DNA of 64,000 nt from Paracoccus lichenicola. Lineage in GTDB: Bacteria > Pseudomonadota > Alphaproteobacteria > Rhodobacterales > Rhodobacteraceae. Made by a program: the position numbers and the translations under genes. The notes beneath the pieces are model-generated. The model was not told where the DNA came from. It did no database searches and saw nothing but the letters and a program-made list of their open reading frames with translations. This document shows positions 54,566 to 62,911 of this stretch, one piece after another. The DNA is taken from contig NZ_WMBT01000005.1 in assembly GCF_009708075.1 (NCBI RefSeq), positions 124,001-188,000 on the forward strand, written 5' to 3'. The number at the start of each line of letters is the position of its first letter. Positions within the stretch are counted from its first letter, which is position 1.

Positions 54566-55242
54566 GGGGCGCGGCCCTTGGCCATTTCGCGCCCGTCGGT
54601 CTTCAGGCCCGCATCCTCGATGGCGTCCCAGATGGTCGTCTGGCACATGAACCCGCGCGAGGCGAGGTTAACCAGGATCAGCGCGCAAAAGGCCCAGAAG
54701 GCGGGACCCAGATGAACGGTCGCAAGCCCCGCCACCTTGACCAGGGCCACCGCCGTGCCGATCACGAAGATCTCGGCCATGGACCAGGGGCGCAGTTCCT
54801 CGGACCAGCGGAAGGCGCGGGCGGCGTGGCGATAAGGCGCGCGGCCCTGGGCCAGGGGGGCCAGCGTATAGACCAGCAGAAAGGACCGCAGTACCGGCAG
54901 GCCCACGATCATCGTCAGCACCGCCAGCACCAGCGGCAGCAGCACCCCGTCGGCAAAGGCCATGGCGACGCCGAACAGCGAGGTGGCGTTGCCGAACCCC
55001 ATGCGCGAGATTTCCAGGAACGGAAAGAACACCGCCCCCATCATCAGCACCATCGCGGTGAAGGCCAGCGCGATCAGCTGGCCGAAGGCCCCGCCCCGGG
55101 GCCTGGCCAGCACGCCGCCGCAGCGGATGCAGCGCGCGGTTTCTCCGGGTTGCAGTTCTTCCTCGACATGCAGGGCATCGCAGCGCGGGCAGGCCATCAG
55201 CCCCCGGCCGGTCGTCAGATCGAAGCTGCCCTGCGCATCCAT
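54562..55242 (-). CDS. pqiA: PqiA-family membrane protein, first copy
   Basis: 226 aa from the ATG at 55242. Zinc ribbon CPRCDAL ... CIRCGGVL, then about four membrane helices and the PqiA motif FRWSEELRPWSMAEIFVIGT. It corresponds to the N-terminal half of E. coli PqiA. The start is uncertain: an upstream ATG (55284) and a downstream ATG at MACPRC are also in frame, and none has an ideal ribosome site. First gene of pqiA-pqiA-pqiB-pqiC. Confidence 0.88.
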   Translation of the reverse strand: MDAQGSFDLTTGRGLMACPRCDALHVEEELQPGETARCIRCGGVLARPRGGAFGQLIALAFTAMVLMMGAVFFPFLEISRMGFGNATSLFGVAMAFADGVLLPLVLAVLTMIVGLPVLRSFLLVYTLAPLAQGRAPYRHAARAFRWSEELRPWSMAEIFVIGTAVALVKVAGLATVHLGPAFWAFCALILVNLASRGFMCQTTIWDAIEDAGLKTDGREMAKGRAP

Positions 55243-55306
55243 GTCCTGCAAGATAATGACCCCGCCGCTCCGTGCAAGCGGCATCGTGGCGGCGCAGGCT
55301 ATCCCC

Positions 55307-57091
55307 CTAATGGCGCGCCCCCGGCCGGGCCGCCGATGTCAGGACCACGTTGCGCCCCTCGGCCAGGGTGCTGGCGCGCTCGATGGCGAAGTGCAGGCGC
55401 AGGACGAAGCTGTTCCCCTCGACCCCCGCGCTGGCTTCGCCTTCAAGCTGGGTGGTGAAGGCCTCGATCAGCTGGCTGCCCAGGCCGGTCCCCTCGGAGC
55501 GGGAGGAATCCTGGCCGATCGAATTGGCGACCTCGAGAACCGCCTTGCCCGGCGCGACGGCGGCCAGATCCACCCTGACCCATGGCGCGTCCTCGCCCGG
55601 CGCGGTGCCTGCGTATTTCAGCGCGTTGGTGAAGGCCTCGGTCGCCAGCAGCGACAAGGGCACCGCCTGGTCGGGCAGCAGGATCAGGGTTTCGATACGG
55701 GTGTCGATCCGCAGGGGGCTGCCGGGTTCGACCGAGGCATTGACCATCTGGCCGATGATGTCGCAGATCAGGCGCCCGGCCTCGACCGCGTCCAGATGCT
55801 CGGCCTGGTAAAGGTTGCGATAGATGGTCGCCAGGGCGGCCACGCGGTCCTGGACGGACCGCAGCACCCGTTTCGCGTCGGGATCGTCGATCACCCGGCT
55901 TTGCATGTTGATGATGGACGCGATCAGCTGGAGGTTGTTCTTGACCCGGTGATGGACCTCCTTCAGCAGGACGGTCTTTTCGGCGACCGCTTCCTCCATC
56001 GCTTCCTCGTCGCGGATCAGGATGCGGGCCATGTTGTGGAAGGTCTGGCTGACATCGCAGATCTCGGTGGGCGCATCGGTCAGGACGGGGGGCGGTTCCG
56101 TGCGGTTGCCGATGGCAAAGCGGCGCATCTGGCTGCGCAGCACGGTGATGTGGCGCAAGACCATGCGGAACACCGCGAAATAGGCCACGGCCAGCGATAC
56201 CAGCCACAAGGCCATGGGGATCGTCACCGCCCCGAAGCGCGACAACTGGAACAGCCCGACGCCTGCGGTCTTGGGCGACCAGCTGCCAAGCGCGTAAACC
56301 AGCCCCGGGATGGCGGGCACCACGGTGAACATGCGCATCTGGCCGTTGCCGGCGCGCGCCCGGAAGGTCGTCTCGGTCCGCGACAGCAGGCTGACCAGTT
56401 CCACGTTCTGGGGCAGGATGTCCTGGACGCTGGTCTGGGCGTCGGTGTCCGATGTCAGGATCTCGCCCTGCTGGTTGAAGGTGACGATCCGGGCGCCGTC
56501 GCTGCCGAAGCTGATGTTGTGGGTGGAGCGCAGCAATTCGTTGGTCAGCGACAGGCCGATATAGCCCAGCATCCGGCTGTCGCGATACAAGGGCTGCATC
56601 ACCAGCACCACCGGGCGGCGGCTGACCGTGCCCCGGTCGATGGCGGTGATGCGGACGCCCGGCTGGGACATGAAGGTCCTGAAGCCCTCGGACCCGCGCA
56701 GATCCAGCGGTTCCGCCAGCCCTGCCGAATTGCAGGTGCTGATCCCGTCCAGGGGCACGAAGCCCGCGAAGACATAGGTGGCGCTGCGTTCGATGAAGTT
56801 GCGCATCAGGTCCGAGCAGACCTCGGGGCGGTCCAGCGCCTCGAGCACGGCGGGACCAAGCGCGTCCGCCGATCCGAGCGCGCTTTGCAACAGCGCCCGT
56901 TCCCCCGCCGCGGTCGAGGCGGTGCGGCCCAGAAGCGCGATCTCGACCCCGCGCTCGGCCTCGGCCACCAGGTTGAAGTTCTGGATCAGCGAGATCAGGC
57001 CCAGGGGCAGGATGGCCACCGACAGCAGGGCGCCCAGCCGGAATCCCAGCTTGCGCGTGAAGTCCAGACGGTCGCTGATCCGCCGGAACAC
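55307..57091 (-). CDS. HisKA_2-type sensor histidine kinase of the general stress response
   Basis: 594 aa. Membrane helices at about residues 20-40 and 286-308 enclose a ~245-residue periplasmic sensor. The cytoplasmic part has a HAMP-like linker, then LLKEVHHRVKNNLQLIASII with the phospho-acceptor His near residue 380, and a short ATPase domain with LLATEAFTNALKYAG and SEGTGLGSQLIEAF. Kinases of this group (PhyK/PakF) phosphorylate PhyR. It follows ecfG by nine bases on the same strand, so the signal input is encoded in the same operon. The stimulus is unknown. Confidence 0.92.
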   Translation of the reverse strand: MFRRISDRLDFTRKLGFRLGALLSVAILPLGLISLIQNFNLVAEAERGVEIALLGRTASTAAGERALLQSALGSADALGPAVLEALDRPEVCSDLMRNFIERSATYVFAGFVPLDGISTCNSAGLAEPLDLRGSEGFRTFMSQPGVRITAIDRGTVSRRPVVLVMQPLYRDSRMLGYIGLSLTNELLRSTHNISFGSDGARIVTFNQQGEILTSDTDAQTSVQDILPQNVELVSLLSRTETTFRARAGNGQMRMFTVVPAIPGLVYALGSWSPKTAGVGLFQLSRFGAVTIPMALWLVSLAVAYFAVFRMVLRHITVLRSQMRRFAIGNRTEPPPVLTDAPTEICDVSQTFHNMARILIRDEEAMEEAVAEKTVLLKEVHHRVKNNLQLIASIINMQSRVIDDPDAKRVLRSVQDRVAALATIYRNLYQAEHLDAVEAGRLICDIIGQMVNASVEPGSPLRIDTRIETLILLPDQAVPLSLLATEAFTNALKYAGTAPGEDAPWVRVDLAAVAPGKAVLEVANSIGQDSSRSEGTGLGSQLIEAFTTQLEGEASAGVEGNSFVLRLHFAIERASTLAEGRNVVLTSAARPGARH

Positions 57092-57100
57092 CGGCAGGCC

Positions 57101-57667
57101 CTAGCGGGCGATGGTGTGGCTGGACGCCATCACGGCCAGGGTCGCCTGATCGGTCATGTCCAGTTCCTCACCGTTTTCCAGATGCAGAAGTTCCGCAAGC
57201 TTGCGGCGCCCGCGATTGGCCCGCGACTTGACGGTGCCGATGGCGACCCCGGTCATGTCGGCCGCTTCCTCGTAGGAAAAGCCGGACGCGCCCACCAGGA
57301 TCAGCGCCTCGCGCTGTTCGTCGGGCAGCTGTGCGAAGGCCACCCGGAAATCCTTGAGAGCAAGACGCCCGTCATGTTCGGGGCGCGTGGCCTGGCGGGC
57401 GGCATGGATGCCGTCGCTGTCGCTGACCTCGCGCTTGGTCTTGCGGCGGGCCGAATAGAAGGTGTTGCGCAGGATCGTGAACAGCCAGGCGCGCAGGTTG
57501 GTGCCGGCCTGGAACTTGTCCATGTTGGTCCAGGCCTTGACGATGGTGTCCTGGACGAGATCGTCGGCGGCCGCCCCTTCGCGCGTCAAGGACAAGGCAA
57601 AGGCGCGCAGCGCCGGCAGGTGGTCCACCAGCTGGTCGCGCGGATCCGTCATCGCGGATTTCTTCAT
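57101..57667 (-). CDS. ecfG: General stress ECF sigma factor EcfG
   Basis: 188 aa. ECF sigma factor of the EcfG (ECF15) group: region 2 DPRDQLVDHLPALRAFALSL and LVQDTIVKAWTNMDKF; region 4 LPDEQREALILVGASGFSYE and IGTVKSRANRGRRKLAELL. It directs RNA polymerase to GGAAC-N16/17-CGTT promoters when NepR is titrated by phosphorylated PhyR. Starts at 57682 (GTG), 57667 (ATG) and 57652 (ATG, MTDPRDQ) are all possible; 57667 is used. It lies 42 bases after nepR in the same operon. Confidence 0.93.
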   Translation of the reverse strand: MKKSAMTDPRDQLVDHLPALRAFALSLTREGAAADDLVQDTIVKAWTNMDKFQAGTNLRAWLFTILRNTFYSARRKTKREVSDSDGIHAARQATRPEHDGRLALKDFRVAFAQLPDEQREALILVGASGFSYEEAADMTGVAIGTVKSRANRGRRKLAELLHLENGEELDMTDQATLAVMASSHTIAR

Positions 57668-57709
57668 ACTGTCACCGTCCACCGTCGCGCCGTCGGGTTT
57701 GCAAGGAAG

Positions 57710-57856
57710 TCACTTCTGCTCGCGCAGTTGGTCAAGAAGGGCAAGAAAACGGTCGGGAATCTGCTCGGTCACGTCCTGTTCATAGACGCGGCGCAGATTC
57801 TCGTCGATCTGCTTCTCGACTGCCGCCTTGCGGCGATCATCTCGCTTCGATGTCAT
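57710..57856 (-). CDS. nepR: Anti-sigma factor NepR
   Basis: 48 aa, at the short end for NepR. It has the two conserved helices: VEKQIDENLRRVYEQDVTEQ and IPDRFLALLDQLRE. It binds EcfG and blocks it; phosphorylated PhyR captures NepR and frees the sigma factor. The ATG at 57856 is preferred, because the longer frame would run into the promoter shared with phyR. First gene of nepR-ecfG-kinase. Confidence 0.92.
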   Translation of the reverse strand: MTSKRDDRRKAAVEKQIDENLRRVYEQDVTEQIPDRFLALLDQLREQK

Positions 57857-57895
57857 TACTTTGTTAGTCCCGGAAATCTTGTGCGCACGTTGTCC

Positions 57896-57921
57896 AACCT
57901 GTAGGGGTTGGGATAGGTTCC
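57896..57921 (-). promoter_or_regulatory. EcfG-type promoter of the nepR-ecfG operon (autoregulation)
   Basis: Minus strand: GGAAC (57921-57917), 17 bases, GGTT (one mismatch to CGTT; GTT at 57898-57896), 40 bases before the nepR start. This agrees with the known positive autoregulation of ecfG operons in alphaproteobacteria. Confidence 0.75.
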
Positions 57922-57953
57922 GCGCAATATGCGAAATGCGAAGGATGAGAGAT

Positions 57954-58760
57954 ATGTCGTCAGCCGACCTGGCCCAATCCATCGGGCGCGAGCTGCCCTA
58001 TCTGCGCCGCTATGCGCGTGCGCTGACCGGCAGCCAGCGCGCCGGTGACAATTATGCCGCAGCCACCCTGGAAGCCATCCTGTCTGACCGGTCGATCCTG
58101 CAAGAAGAAGACGATACCCGCATCGGGCTGTTCCGCACCTTCCACGCGATCTGGCAAAGCTCGGGCCAGCCGGTGGACGACGGCGACCGCAGCGCCCGCG
58201 AGATGCGCGCCCAGGACCACTTGCGCGGCCTGACCGCCAATTCGCGCGAGGCCCTGCTGCTGCGCACGATCGAGGAACTGCGCTATGACCAGATCGGGCG
58301 CGTGATGCAGATCGACGCGGCCGAGGCCGAGGAGCTGGTCGGGATCGCGATGTCCGAGATGAGCGCGTCCTTGCGCGGCAAGGTCATGGTGATCGAGGAC
58401 GAGATGATCATCGCCATGGACCTGAAGGGCATCGTGCAGGCCATGGGCCACGAGGTCACGGGCGTGGCCCGCACCCATTCCGCCGCGATCGAACTGGCAA
58501 GCCAGTCCCGCCCCGACCTGATCCTGGCCGATATCCAGCTGGCCGACGGATCGTCGGGCATCGACGCCGTGAACGAGCTGCTGCGCGAGTTGGGCGACAT
58601 CCCGGTGATCTTCATCACAGCCTTCCCCGAACGGCTGCTGACCGGCGAACGGCCCGAACCGGCCTTCCTGATCTCGAAACCCTACAACGAGGAACAGGTG
58701 CGGTCCGCCGTCAGCCAGGCGATGTTCTTCGCCTCGACCGAGGGGCTGGACGCGGCGTAA
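57954..58760 (+). CDS. phyR: General stress response regulator PhyR (sigma-like anti-anti-sigma factor)
   Basis: 268 aa, the typical PhyR length. The N-terminal ~125 residues mimic an ECF sigma factor (LAQSIGRELPYLRRYARALT; LTANSREALLLRTIEELRYD). The C-terminal receiver domain (about 142-265) has acidic residues Glu148/Asp149, phospho-acceptor Asp193 in DLILADIQLADG, and FITAFP/ISKPYN. Phosphorylation exposes the sigma-like part to bind NepR. ATG at 57954 follows AAGGA eight bases upstream. Divergent from nepR-ecfG over 97 bp. Confidence 0.96.
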   Translation: MSSADLAQSIGRELPYLRRYARALTGSQRAGDNYAAATLEAILSDRSILQEEDDTRIGLFRTFHAIWQSSGQPVDDGDRSAREMRAQDHLRGLTANSREALLLRTIEELRYDQIGRVMQIDAAEAEELVGIAMSEMSASLRGKVMVIEDEMIIAMDLKGIVQAMGHEVTGVARTHSAAIELASQSRPDLILADIQLADGSSGIDAVNELLRELGDIPVIFITAFPERLLTGERPEPAFLISKPYNEEQVRSAVSQAMFFASTEGLDAA

Positions 58761-58781
58761 GGCGGCGTTCCTGCGGATGGG

Positions 58782-58808
58782 GGCGGCGGGTCATTCCGCC
58801 GCCTTTTT
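58782..58808 (+). terminator. Rho-independent terminator of phyR
   Basis: GGCGGCGG (58782-58789), 6-base loop, CCGCCGCC (58796-58803), then five T residues. The downstream arm lies within the 3' end of the convergent yihY-like gene. Confidence 0.88.
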
Positions 58809-59681
58809 CACATCCGTCATCAAGGACGCCCGGGCCTCGCGCGCGGCGCGGACGCGGCGGCGGCGGGCCAGTTCCACGTTGATCAAGGCGCCCAGCAGGA
58901 CCGAGAACCCGGCCAGATAGAACCACATCAGCAGCGCCACCACCGTGCCGATGGATCCGTAGATGCGGTTGTAGCTGTTGAAGCTGCTGAGATAGGCGGA
59001 AAAGGCGACCGAGGCCGCGGCCCACAGGAAGGCCGCGAAAAAGGCGCCCCAGGTAAAGACCGGGGTGCGCGGCGTCTTCACGTTGGGACCGTATCGGTAC
59101 AGGATGCCGATCCCCAGGATCACGATCAGGAACATCGCCCCCCAGGGCAGGCCGGCCACCAGCCAGCCGCGCACCTGTTCGAAGACCCGGAAATTCAGCA
59201 GGATCGGCACAAGGACGATGGTCGCCAGCCCTGCCAGCGAGATGCCCACGATGGCCAGGGTCAGCGCATAGGCCAGCACGAAGCTGAAGATGGTGGAATG
59301 GCCGCGCACGCCATAGGCGGCGTTCAGCCCGCCCACCACCGCCTCGACCCCCGCGCGCGCGGCGATGGTCGCCACCATGAAGGACACGAAGGATGCCCAG
59401 CCGACCGAGGTCCGCCCCGCCGCCGTCAGCGACAGCACCTGCGCGTCGATCAGGTCGGCCGCGCCCTCGGGCAGGAATTCATGCGCCACGTCCAGATAGG
59501 TCATGATCACGGCGGGATCGAACCACAGGCTCCACAGCGCGACAATGGCGGCCAGGGCGGGAAAGACCGCGAACATGGCGTAAAAGGCCACGCCCGCGGC
59601 GATCAGGCCCATGTGGATCTTGTCCATGCGTTCCAGAACCGCCGCCACGAAGGCCCAGATCTCGCGCAGGAGGGTCAGCAT
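58791..59681 (-). CDS. YihY/BrkB-family membrane protein
   Basis: 296 aa, six membrane helices. YihY (formerly called ribonuclease BN) family: GLIAAGVAFYAMFAVFPALA, ARAGVEAVVGGLNAAYGV, and FNSYNRIYGSIGTVVALLMW near the C-terminus. The family is an inner-membrane protein of uncertain function, possibly a transporter. The ATG at 59681 follows AGGAG-like bases. Convergent with phyR; its end overlaps the phyR terminator. Confidence 0.9.
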   Translation of the reverse strand: MLTLLREIWAFVAAVLERMDKIHMGLIAAGVAFYAMFAVFPALAAIVALWSLWFDPAVIMTYLDVAHEFLPEGAADLIDAQVLSLTAAGRTSVGWASFVSFMVATIAARAGVEAVVGGLNAAYGVRGHSTIFSFVLAYALTLAIVGISLAGLATIVLVPILLNFRVFEQVRGWLVAGLPWGAMFLIVILGIGILYRYGPNVKTPRTPVFTWGAFFAAFLWAAASVAFSAYLSSFNSYNRIYGSIGTVVALLMWFYLAGFSVLLGALINVELARRRRVRAAREARASLMTDVKKAAE

Positions 59682-59753
59682 CGCACCTTCGCCCTTGTGA
59701 TGGCGCCCTTGTGGCCGGACTGGCCCTTATGGCGTCACCGGCGGGCGGAACTG

Positions 59754-60455
59754 TCAACCTGTATAGCGCGCCCAGACCGCCGTTTCGCCAAGCCGTGCGA
59801 CAAATTCGGCATGGGCCTCGGCCTCGGCGGGGGTCAGGCGCGGGGCCAGGGGGGCGGGACGCGGGGCGCGGGGACCGCTGCCTGCGCCTTGCGGGCCGGC
59901 GGTCGCGCCGCGTCCGGGCTGGTCCAGCACCAGGTCCGGCTGGCGGCCGCCGATCAGCTCCAGATACACCTCGGCCAGCAGTTCGCTGTCCAGAAGCGCG
60001 CCGTGCCGCTGGCGGTTCGAGTTGTCCACGCCGAAGCGGCGGCACAGCGCGTCCAGCGTGGCCGGAGAGCCTGGGAATTTCTCGCGAGCGAGCGCCAGGG
60101 TATCCAGGGCGCGCGACCACGGCAGGGGGGGGCGGCCCATGCGGCGCAGTTCGGCGTTCAGGAACTTCATGTCGAAGCTGGCATTGTGGATCACCAGCCG
60201 GGCATCGTCGCCGATGAAATCGACGAAGCCTTGGGCGATGTCTGCAAATTTCGGCTTGTCGCGCAGGAAGTCGTCGCCCAGGCCATGCACCTCGAACGCC
60301 TCCTTGGGCATGGGGCGTTCGGGGTTGATATAGACGTGAAAGGTCCGCCCCGTGGGCAGGTGGTTCACAAGCTCGATCCCGCCGATCTCGACGATGCGGT
60401 CGTCCTTGTCGGCATCGAAGCCGGTGGTCTCGGTATCCATCACGATCTCACGCAC
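59754..60455 (-). CDS. dnaQ: DNA polymerase III epsilon subunit (3'-5' proofreading exonuclease)
   Basis: 233 aa. DEDDh exonuclease: [14 protein letters not shown] (Asp/Glu pair at the start), [14 protein letters not shown], and [20 protein letters not shown] (His/Asp). It proofreads during replication. The C-terminal ~60 residues contain a proline/alanine-rich linker and a helix ([16 protein letters not shown]) that binds the polymerase alpha subunit. The GTG at 60455 is preferred over a TTG three codons upstream because the family starts MREIV and AAGGAG lies ten bases before. It overlaps the coaE stop by eight bases. Confidence 0.95.
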   Translation of the reverse strand: MREIVMDTETTGFDADKDDRIVEIGGIELVNHLPTGRTFHVYINPERPMPKEAFEVHGLGDDFLRDKPKFADIAQGFVDFIGDDARLVIHNASFDMKFLNAELRRMGRPPLPWSRALDTLALAREKFPGSPATLDALCRRFGVDNSNRQRHGALLDSELLAEVYLELIGGRQPDLVLDQPGRGATAGPQGAGSGPRAPRPAPLAPRLTPAEAEAHAEFVARLGETAVWARYTG

Positions 60456-61035
60456 GATGGGCAATCTCCTTCACGATGCGGTCCACGGCCTGGCGGGCGG
60501 CGTCCAGGCTGTCGGTCGGGATGATCCAGTCGGCCAGCGCCCGCTTGTCGGCATCCGGCATCTGCCGCGACAGGATCAGGGCCAGCAGGTCCTCCGTCAT
60601 GCCCGGCCGCGCCAGGACCCGCCGCCGCTGCGTGTCCGCATCGGCGGACACGACCGCCACGCCATCCATCTGCGCCTGATAGCCGTTTTCGTAAAGCAGC
60701 GGAATATCCAGAACGACCAGGGGCGCATCGGCATGGCGGGCCACGAAGGCCTCGCGGTCGGCCGCGACGATGGGATGCACGATGGCCGACAGGCGGTCCA
60801 GCGCGGCCGGATCCCCGGCAATCGCGGCCTTCAGCGCATCCCGGTCGATGCCGCCGTCCCGCAGCGCCGTTGGGAAGGCCGTGGCCACCGGCCCTACCGC
60901 CGCGCCGCCGGGCGCATAGAGGCGGTGGACCGCCCCGTCCGCGTCCCAGACCGGATGGCCAAGGGTGCGGAACATCTGCGCGGTGGTCGATTTGCCCATG
61001 CCGATGCTGCCGGTCAGGCCCAGGCGGAAGGTCAT
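60448..61035 (-). CDS. coaE: Dephospho-CoA kinase
   Basis: 195 aa. Last step of coenzyme A synthesis. P-loop [17 protein letters not shown] (residues 6-22), then [32 protein letters not shown] and [19 protein letters not shown], all family-typical. The ATG overlaps the aroE stop by four bases, and its own stop overlaps the dnaQ start; aroE-coaE-dnaQ are one operon reading away from the probable origin. Confidence 0.95.
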   Translation of the reverse strand: MTFRLGLTGSIGMGKSTTAQMFRTLGHPVWDADGAVHRLYAPGGAAVGPVATAFPTALRDGGIDRDALKAAIAGDPAALDRLSAIVHPIVAADREAFVARHADAPLVVLDIPLLYENGYQAQMDGVAVVSADADTQRRRVLARPGMTEDLLALILSRQMPDADKRALADWIIPTDSLDAARQAVDRIVKEIAHRA

Positions 61036-61883
61036 TCCAGCACGGCCCGGCGCAGGTCGTCGTCCACCTCGGGGCGGCGTCCGAACCAGCGCTCGAACCC
61101 CGGCGCGGCCTGGTGCAGCAACATGCCCAGGCCATCGACCACCCGGCAGCCGCGCGCCTGCGCGTCCAGCAGGAAGGGCGTCATCAGGGGCGTATAGACG
61201 AGATCCGTGACAAGGGCGTCGGGCGACAGCGCGTCCAGCGGCAGGCGCAGGGGCTGCTTGCCCTCCATCCCCAGCGAGGTCGCGTTGACCACGGTGGCCG
61301 CCCCTTCCAGCATGTTGCCCGCCTGCGCCCAGTCATAGACGACCAGCCGCGCGCCGAATTCCGCCTTGATCTGTTCGGACCGGATGCGGGTGCGGTTGGT
61401 GATGCGCAGTTCCTTGACGCCGCTGTCCAGAAGCGAGGCCACCACGGCCCGCGCCGCACCCCCCGCGCCGATCACGGCGGCAGGACCGGCATCGGCCTGC
61501 CAGTCGGGCGCGTTCTGGCGCAGGTTGGCGATGAAGCCGTAGCCGTCGGTGTTGTCGGCATGGATCTTGCCGTCGGGGCGGAAGATCAGCGTGTTGGCCG
61601 CCCCGATCAGCGCCGCGCGGTCGGTCACGGCATCGGCGAGCGTCAGCACGGCCTCCTTATGCGGGATGGTCACGTTGACGCCCACGAAGCCCAGACGGGG
61701 AAGGGCGCGCAGCACCTCGGCCAGATGTTCGGGCATGACGGGCATGGGGATGTAATAACCGGCGATGCCATGGCGCCGCAGCCAGTGCCCGTGCAGGCGC
61801 GGCGAGCGGGAATGCGCGATCGGCATCCCGATAACCCCGGCAAGCGGAACATGGGCGGGGCGGCTTGGCTGTTCGTCGGTCAT
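61032..61883 (-). CDS. aroE: Shikimate dehydrogenase (AroE)
   Basis: 283 aa. NADPH-dependent reduction of 3-dehydroshikimate in aromatic amino-acid synthesis. Substrate motif AHSRSPRLHGHWL, catalytic Lys in VNVTIPHKEAV, DNTDGYGFI, the nucleotide motif VIGAGGAARAVVASL and NRTRIRSEQ. ATG at 61883 is fixed by AAGGACGCATC just upstream; the frame continues further without a plausible start. First gene left of the probable origin. Confidence 0.95.
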   Translation of the reverse strand: MTDEQPSRPAHVPLAGVIGMPIAHSRSPRLHGHWLRRHGIAGYYIPMPVMPEHLAEVLRALPRLGFVGVNVTIPHKEAVLTLADAVTDRAALIGAANTLIFRPDGKIHADNTDGYGFIANLRQNAPDWQADAGPAAVIGAGGAARAVVASLLDSGVKELRITNRTRIRSEQIKAEFGARLVVYDWAQAGNMLEGAATVVNATSLGMEGKQPLRLPLDALSPDALVTDLVYTPLMTPFLLDAQARGCRVVDGLGMLLHQAAPGFERWFGRRPEVDDDLRRAVLE

Positions 61884-61929
61884 GATGCGTCCTTGTCCTT
61901 GGAGGCAGACTAGGGCGGCAGGGCGGCGG

Positions 61930-62330
61930 AAAAAAGCAGTCTTTTGCGACAATTAAGCAGGTCTGGCGGGCCTGTGGACAAGATCCGGGGGGAATCGGGT
62001 CGAATCATGGGGGCAGCAGGCCACGCCGCAAGGCGCCAGGAAAACCGGCCCGGAACTCCCCCCGGACGCGGACGTTCGGCCCACACGTGGATAACCCGAA
62101 GGCTGCAAACGGCAGATCTGTGGAGAAGTCACCAGCAGGCTGACGATCCCCATATTTATCCACATATCATGCTGTTGATTTCATGTAATTTTCGTATTAT
62201 TCGGGGCCTTAATCCCGATCTTATCCACAAGGCCGGTCATCGTGGGCGGATCGGGGGATTTCTTCTTTATCCTTTTGTCCACAGGCCCTACATCAACATC
62301 ATCCTTTATTCTTCTCTTTATTATTAAGAA
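61930..62330. other. oriC: Probable chromosomal replication origin (oriC)
   Basis: About 450 bases without a gene between the diverging aroE and hemJ. Two perfect DnaA boxes TTATCCACA lie at 62156-62164 and 62221-62229. Near matches are TTGTCCACA at 62275-62283 and, on the minus strand, 61973-61981 (TTGTCCACA), 62086-62094 (TTATCCACG) and 62119-62127 (TTCTCCACA). The right half is AT-rich (62150-62220 and 62255-62330) in a GC-rich genome, giving a candidate unwinding element. Its place beside aroE-coaE-dnaQ and hemJ-rho fits origins known in related Rhodobacterales, and genes diverge on both sides. No dnaA is nearby, as is common in this group. Confidence 0.82.
62052..62076 (+). promoter_or_regulatory. 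EcfG-consensus sequence inside the probable origin
   Basis: GGAAC (62052-62056), 16 bases, CGTT (62073-62076). Exact consensus. It points through the DnaA boxes toward hemJ, whose start is 263 bases away. Could drive hemJ with a long leader, or an origin transcript; could also be chance. Confidence 0.4.
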
Positions 62331-62338
62331 GGGTGCCG

Positions 62339-62782
62339 ATGACGGACTGGCTTGCGCCGCTCTATCCCTATGCCAAGGCGTTCCATGTCATGGCGGTGAT
62401 TTCCTGGATGGCCGGGCTGTTCTATCTGCCCCGGCTGTTCGTCTATCACGCCGAACGGGGACAGGCGCCCGAGCCATCGGGCAGCTTCGTCATCATGGAA
62501 GACAAGCTTCTGCGTCTGATCATGAACCCGGCCATGATCGCGACCTGGATCAGCGGGCTGACCCTGGTGCTGACGCCCGGCATCGTGGACTGGTCGATGG
62601 TCTGGCCCTGGACCAAGGCTGCCTGCGTGCTGGGGATGACCTGGTTCCACATGTGGTGCGCGGGCCAGCGGCGCGTCCTGCTGGCCGGGGGGGGCCATCC
62701 CGGGCGGCGCTATCGCATGATGAACGAGGTGCCGACGCTGCTGATGGCGGGCATCGTGCTGTCGGTGATCGTCAAGTTCTGA
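62339..62782 (+). CDS. hemJ: Protoporphyrinogen oxidase HemJ
   Basis: 147 aa, four membrane helices. HemJ (UPF0093) family: YAKAFHVMAVISWMAGLFYL with the conserved His, LPRLFVYHAERG, MEDKLLRLIMNPAM and MNEVPTLLMAGIVLSVIVKF. It oxidises protoporphyrinogen IX to protoporphyrin IX in haem synthesis at the inner membrane. ATG at 62339 is preferred over a GTG two codons upstream because AAGAAGG is at the right distance. In many relatives hemE lies here too; it is absent. Confidence 0.92.
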   Translation: MTDWLAPLYPYAKAFHVMAVISWMAGLFYLPRLFVYHAERGQAPEPSGSFVIMEDKLLRLIMNPAMIATWISGLTLVLTPGIVDWSMVWPWTKAACVLGMTWFHMWCAGQRRVLLAGGGHPGRRYRMMNEVPTLLMAGIVLSVIVKF

Positions 62783-62792
62783 CGGGCCGTCG

Positions 62793-62821
62793 TTGACTCG
62801 GCGGTCGCCGCCGCTTATGTG
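62793..62821 (+). promoter_or_regulatory. Probable sigma-70 promoter of rho
   Basis: TTGACT (62793-62798), 17 bases, TATGTG (62816-62821), about 90 bases before the rho ATG. The leader between them has a GCCGGCC-rich palindromic stretch that could take part in rho autoregulation. Confidence 0.6.
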
Positions 62822-62911
62822 GGCAGCAAGCCCGGCCGTCCGGCACGGGGATTCCCGATTCCCATTCCATCCAGCCGCGCGGCCAGCCCGTGCGGGATCC
62901 GCGGTGACACC

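Noticed and set aside
57864-57894. EcfG promoter for phyR (GGAAA ... CGTT on the plus strand)
   Set aside because: The -35 is imperfect and the spacing is only about 12 bases; I see no convincing EcfG site for phyR.
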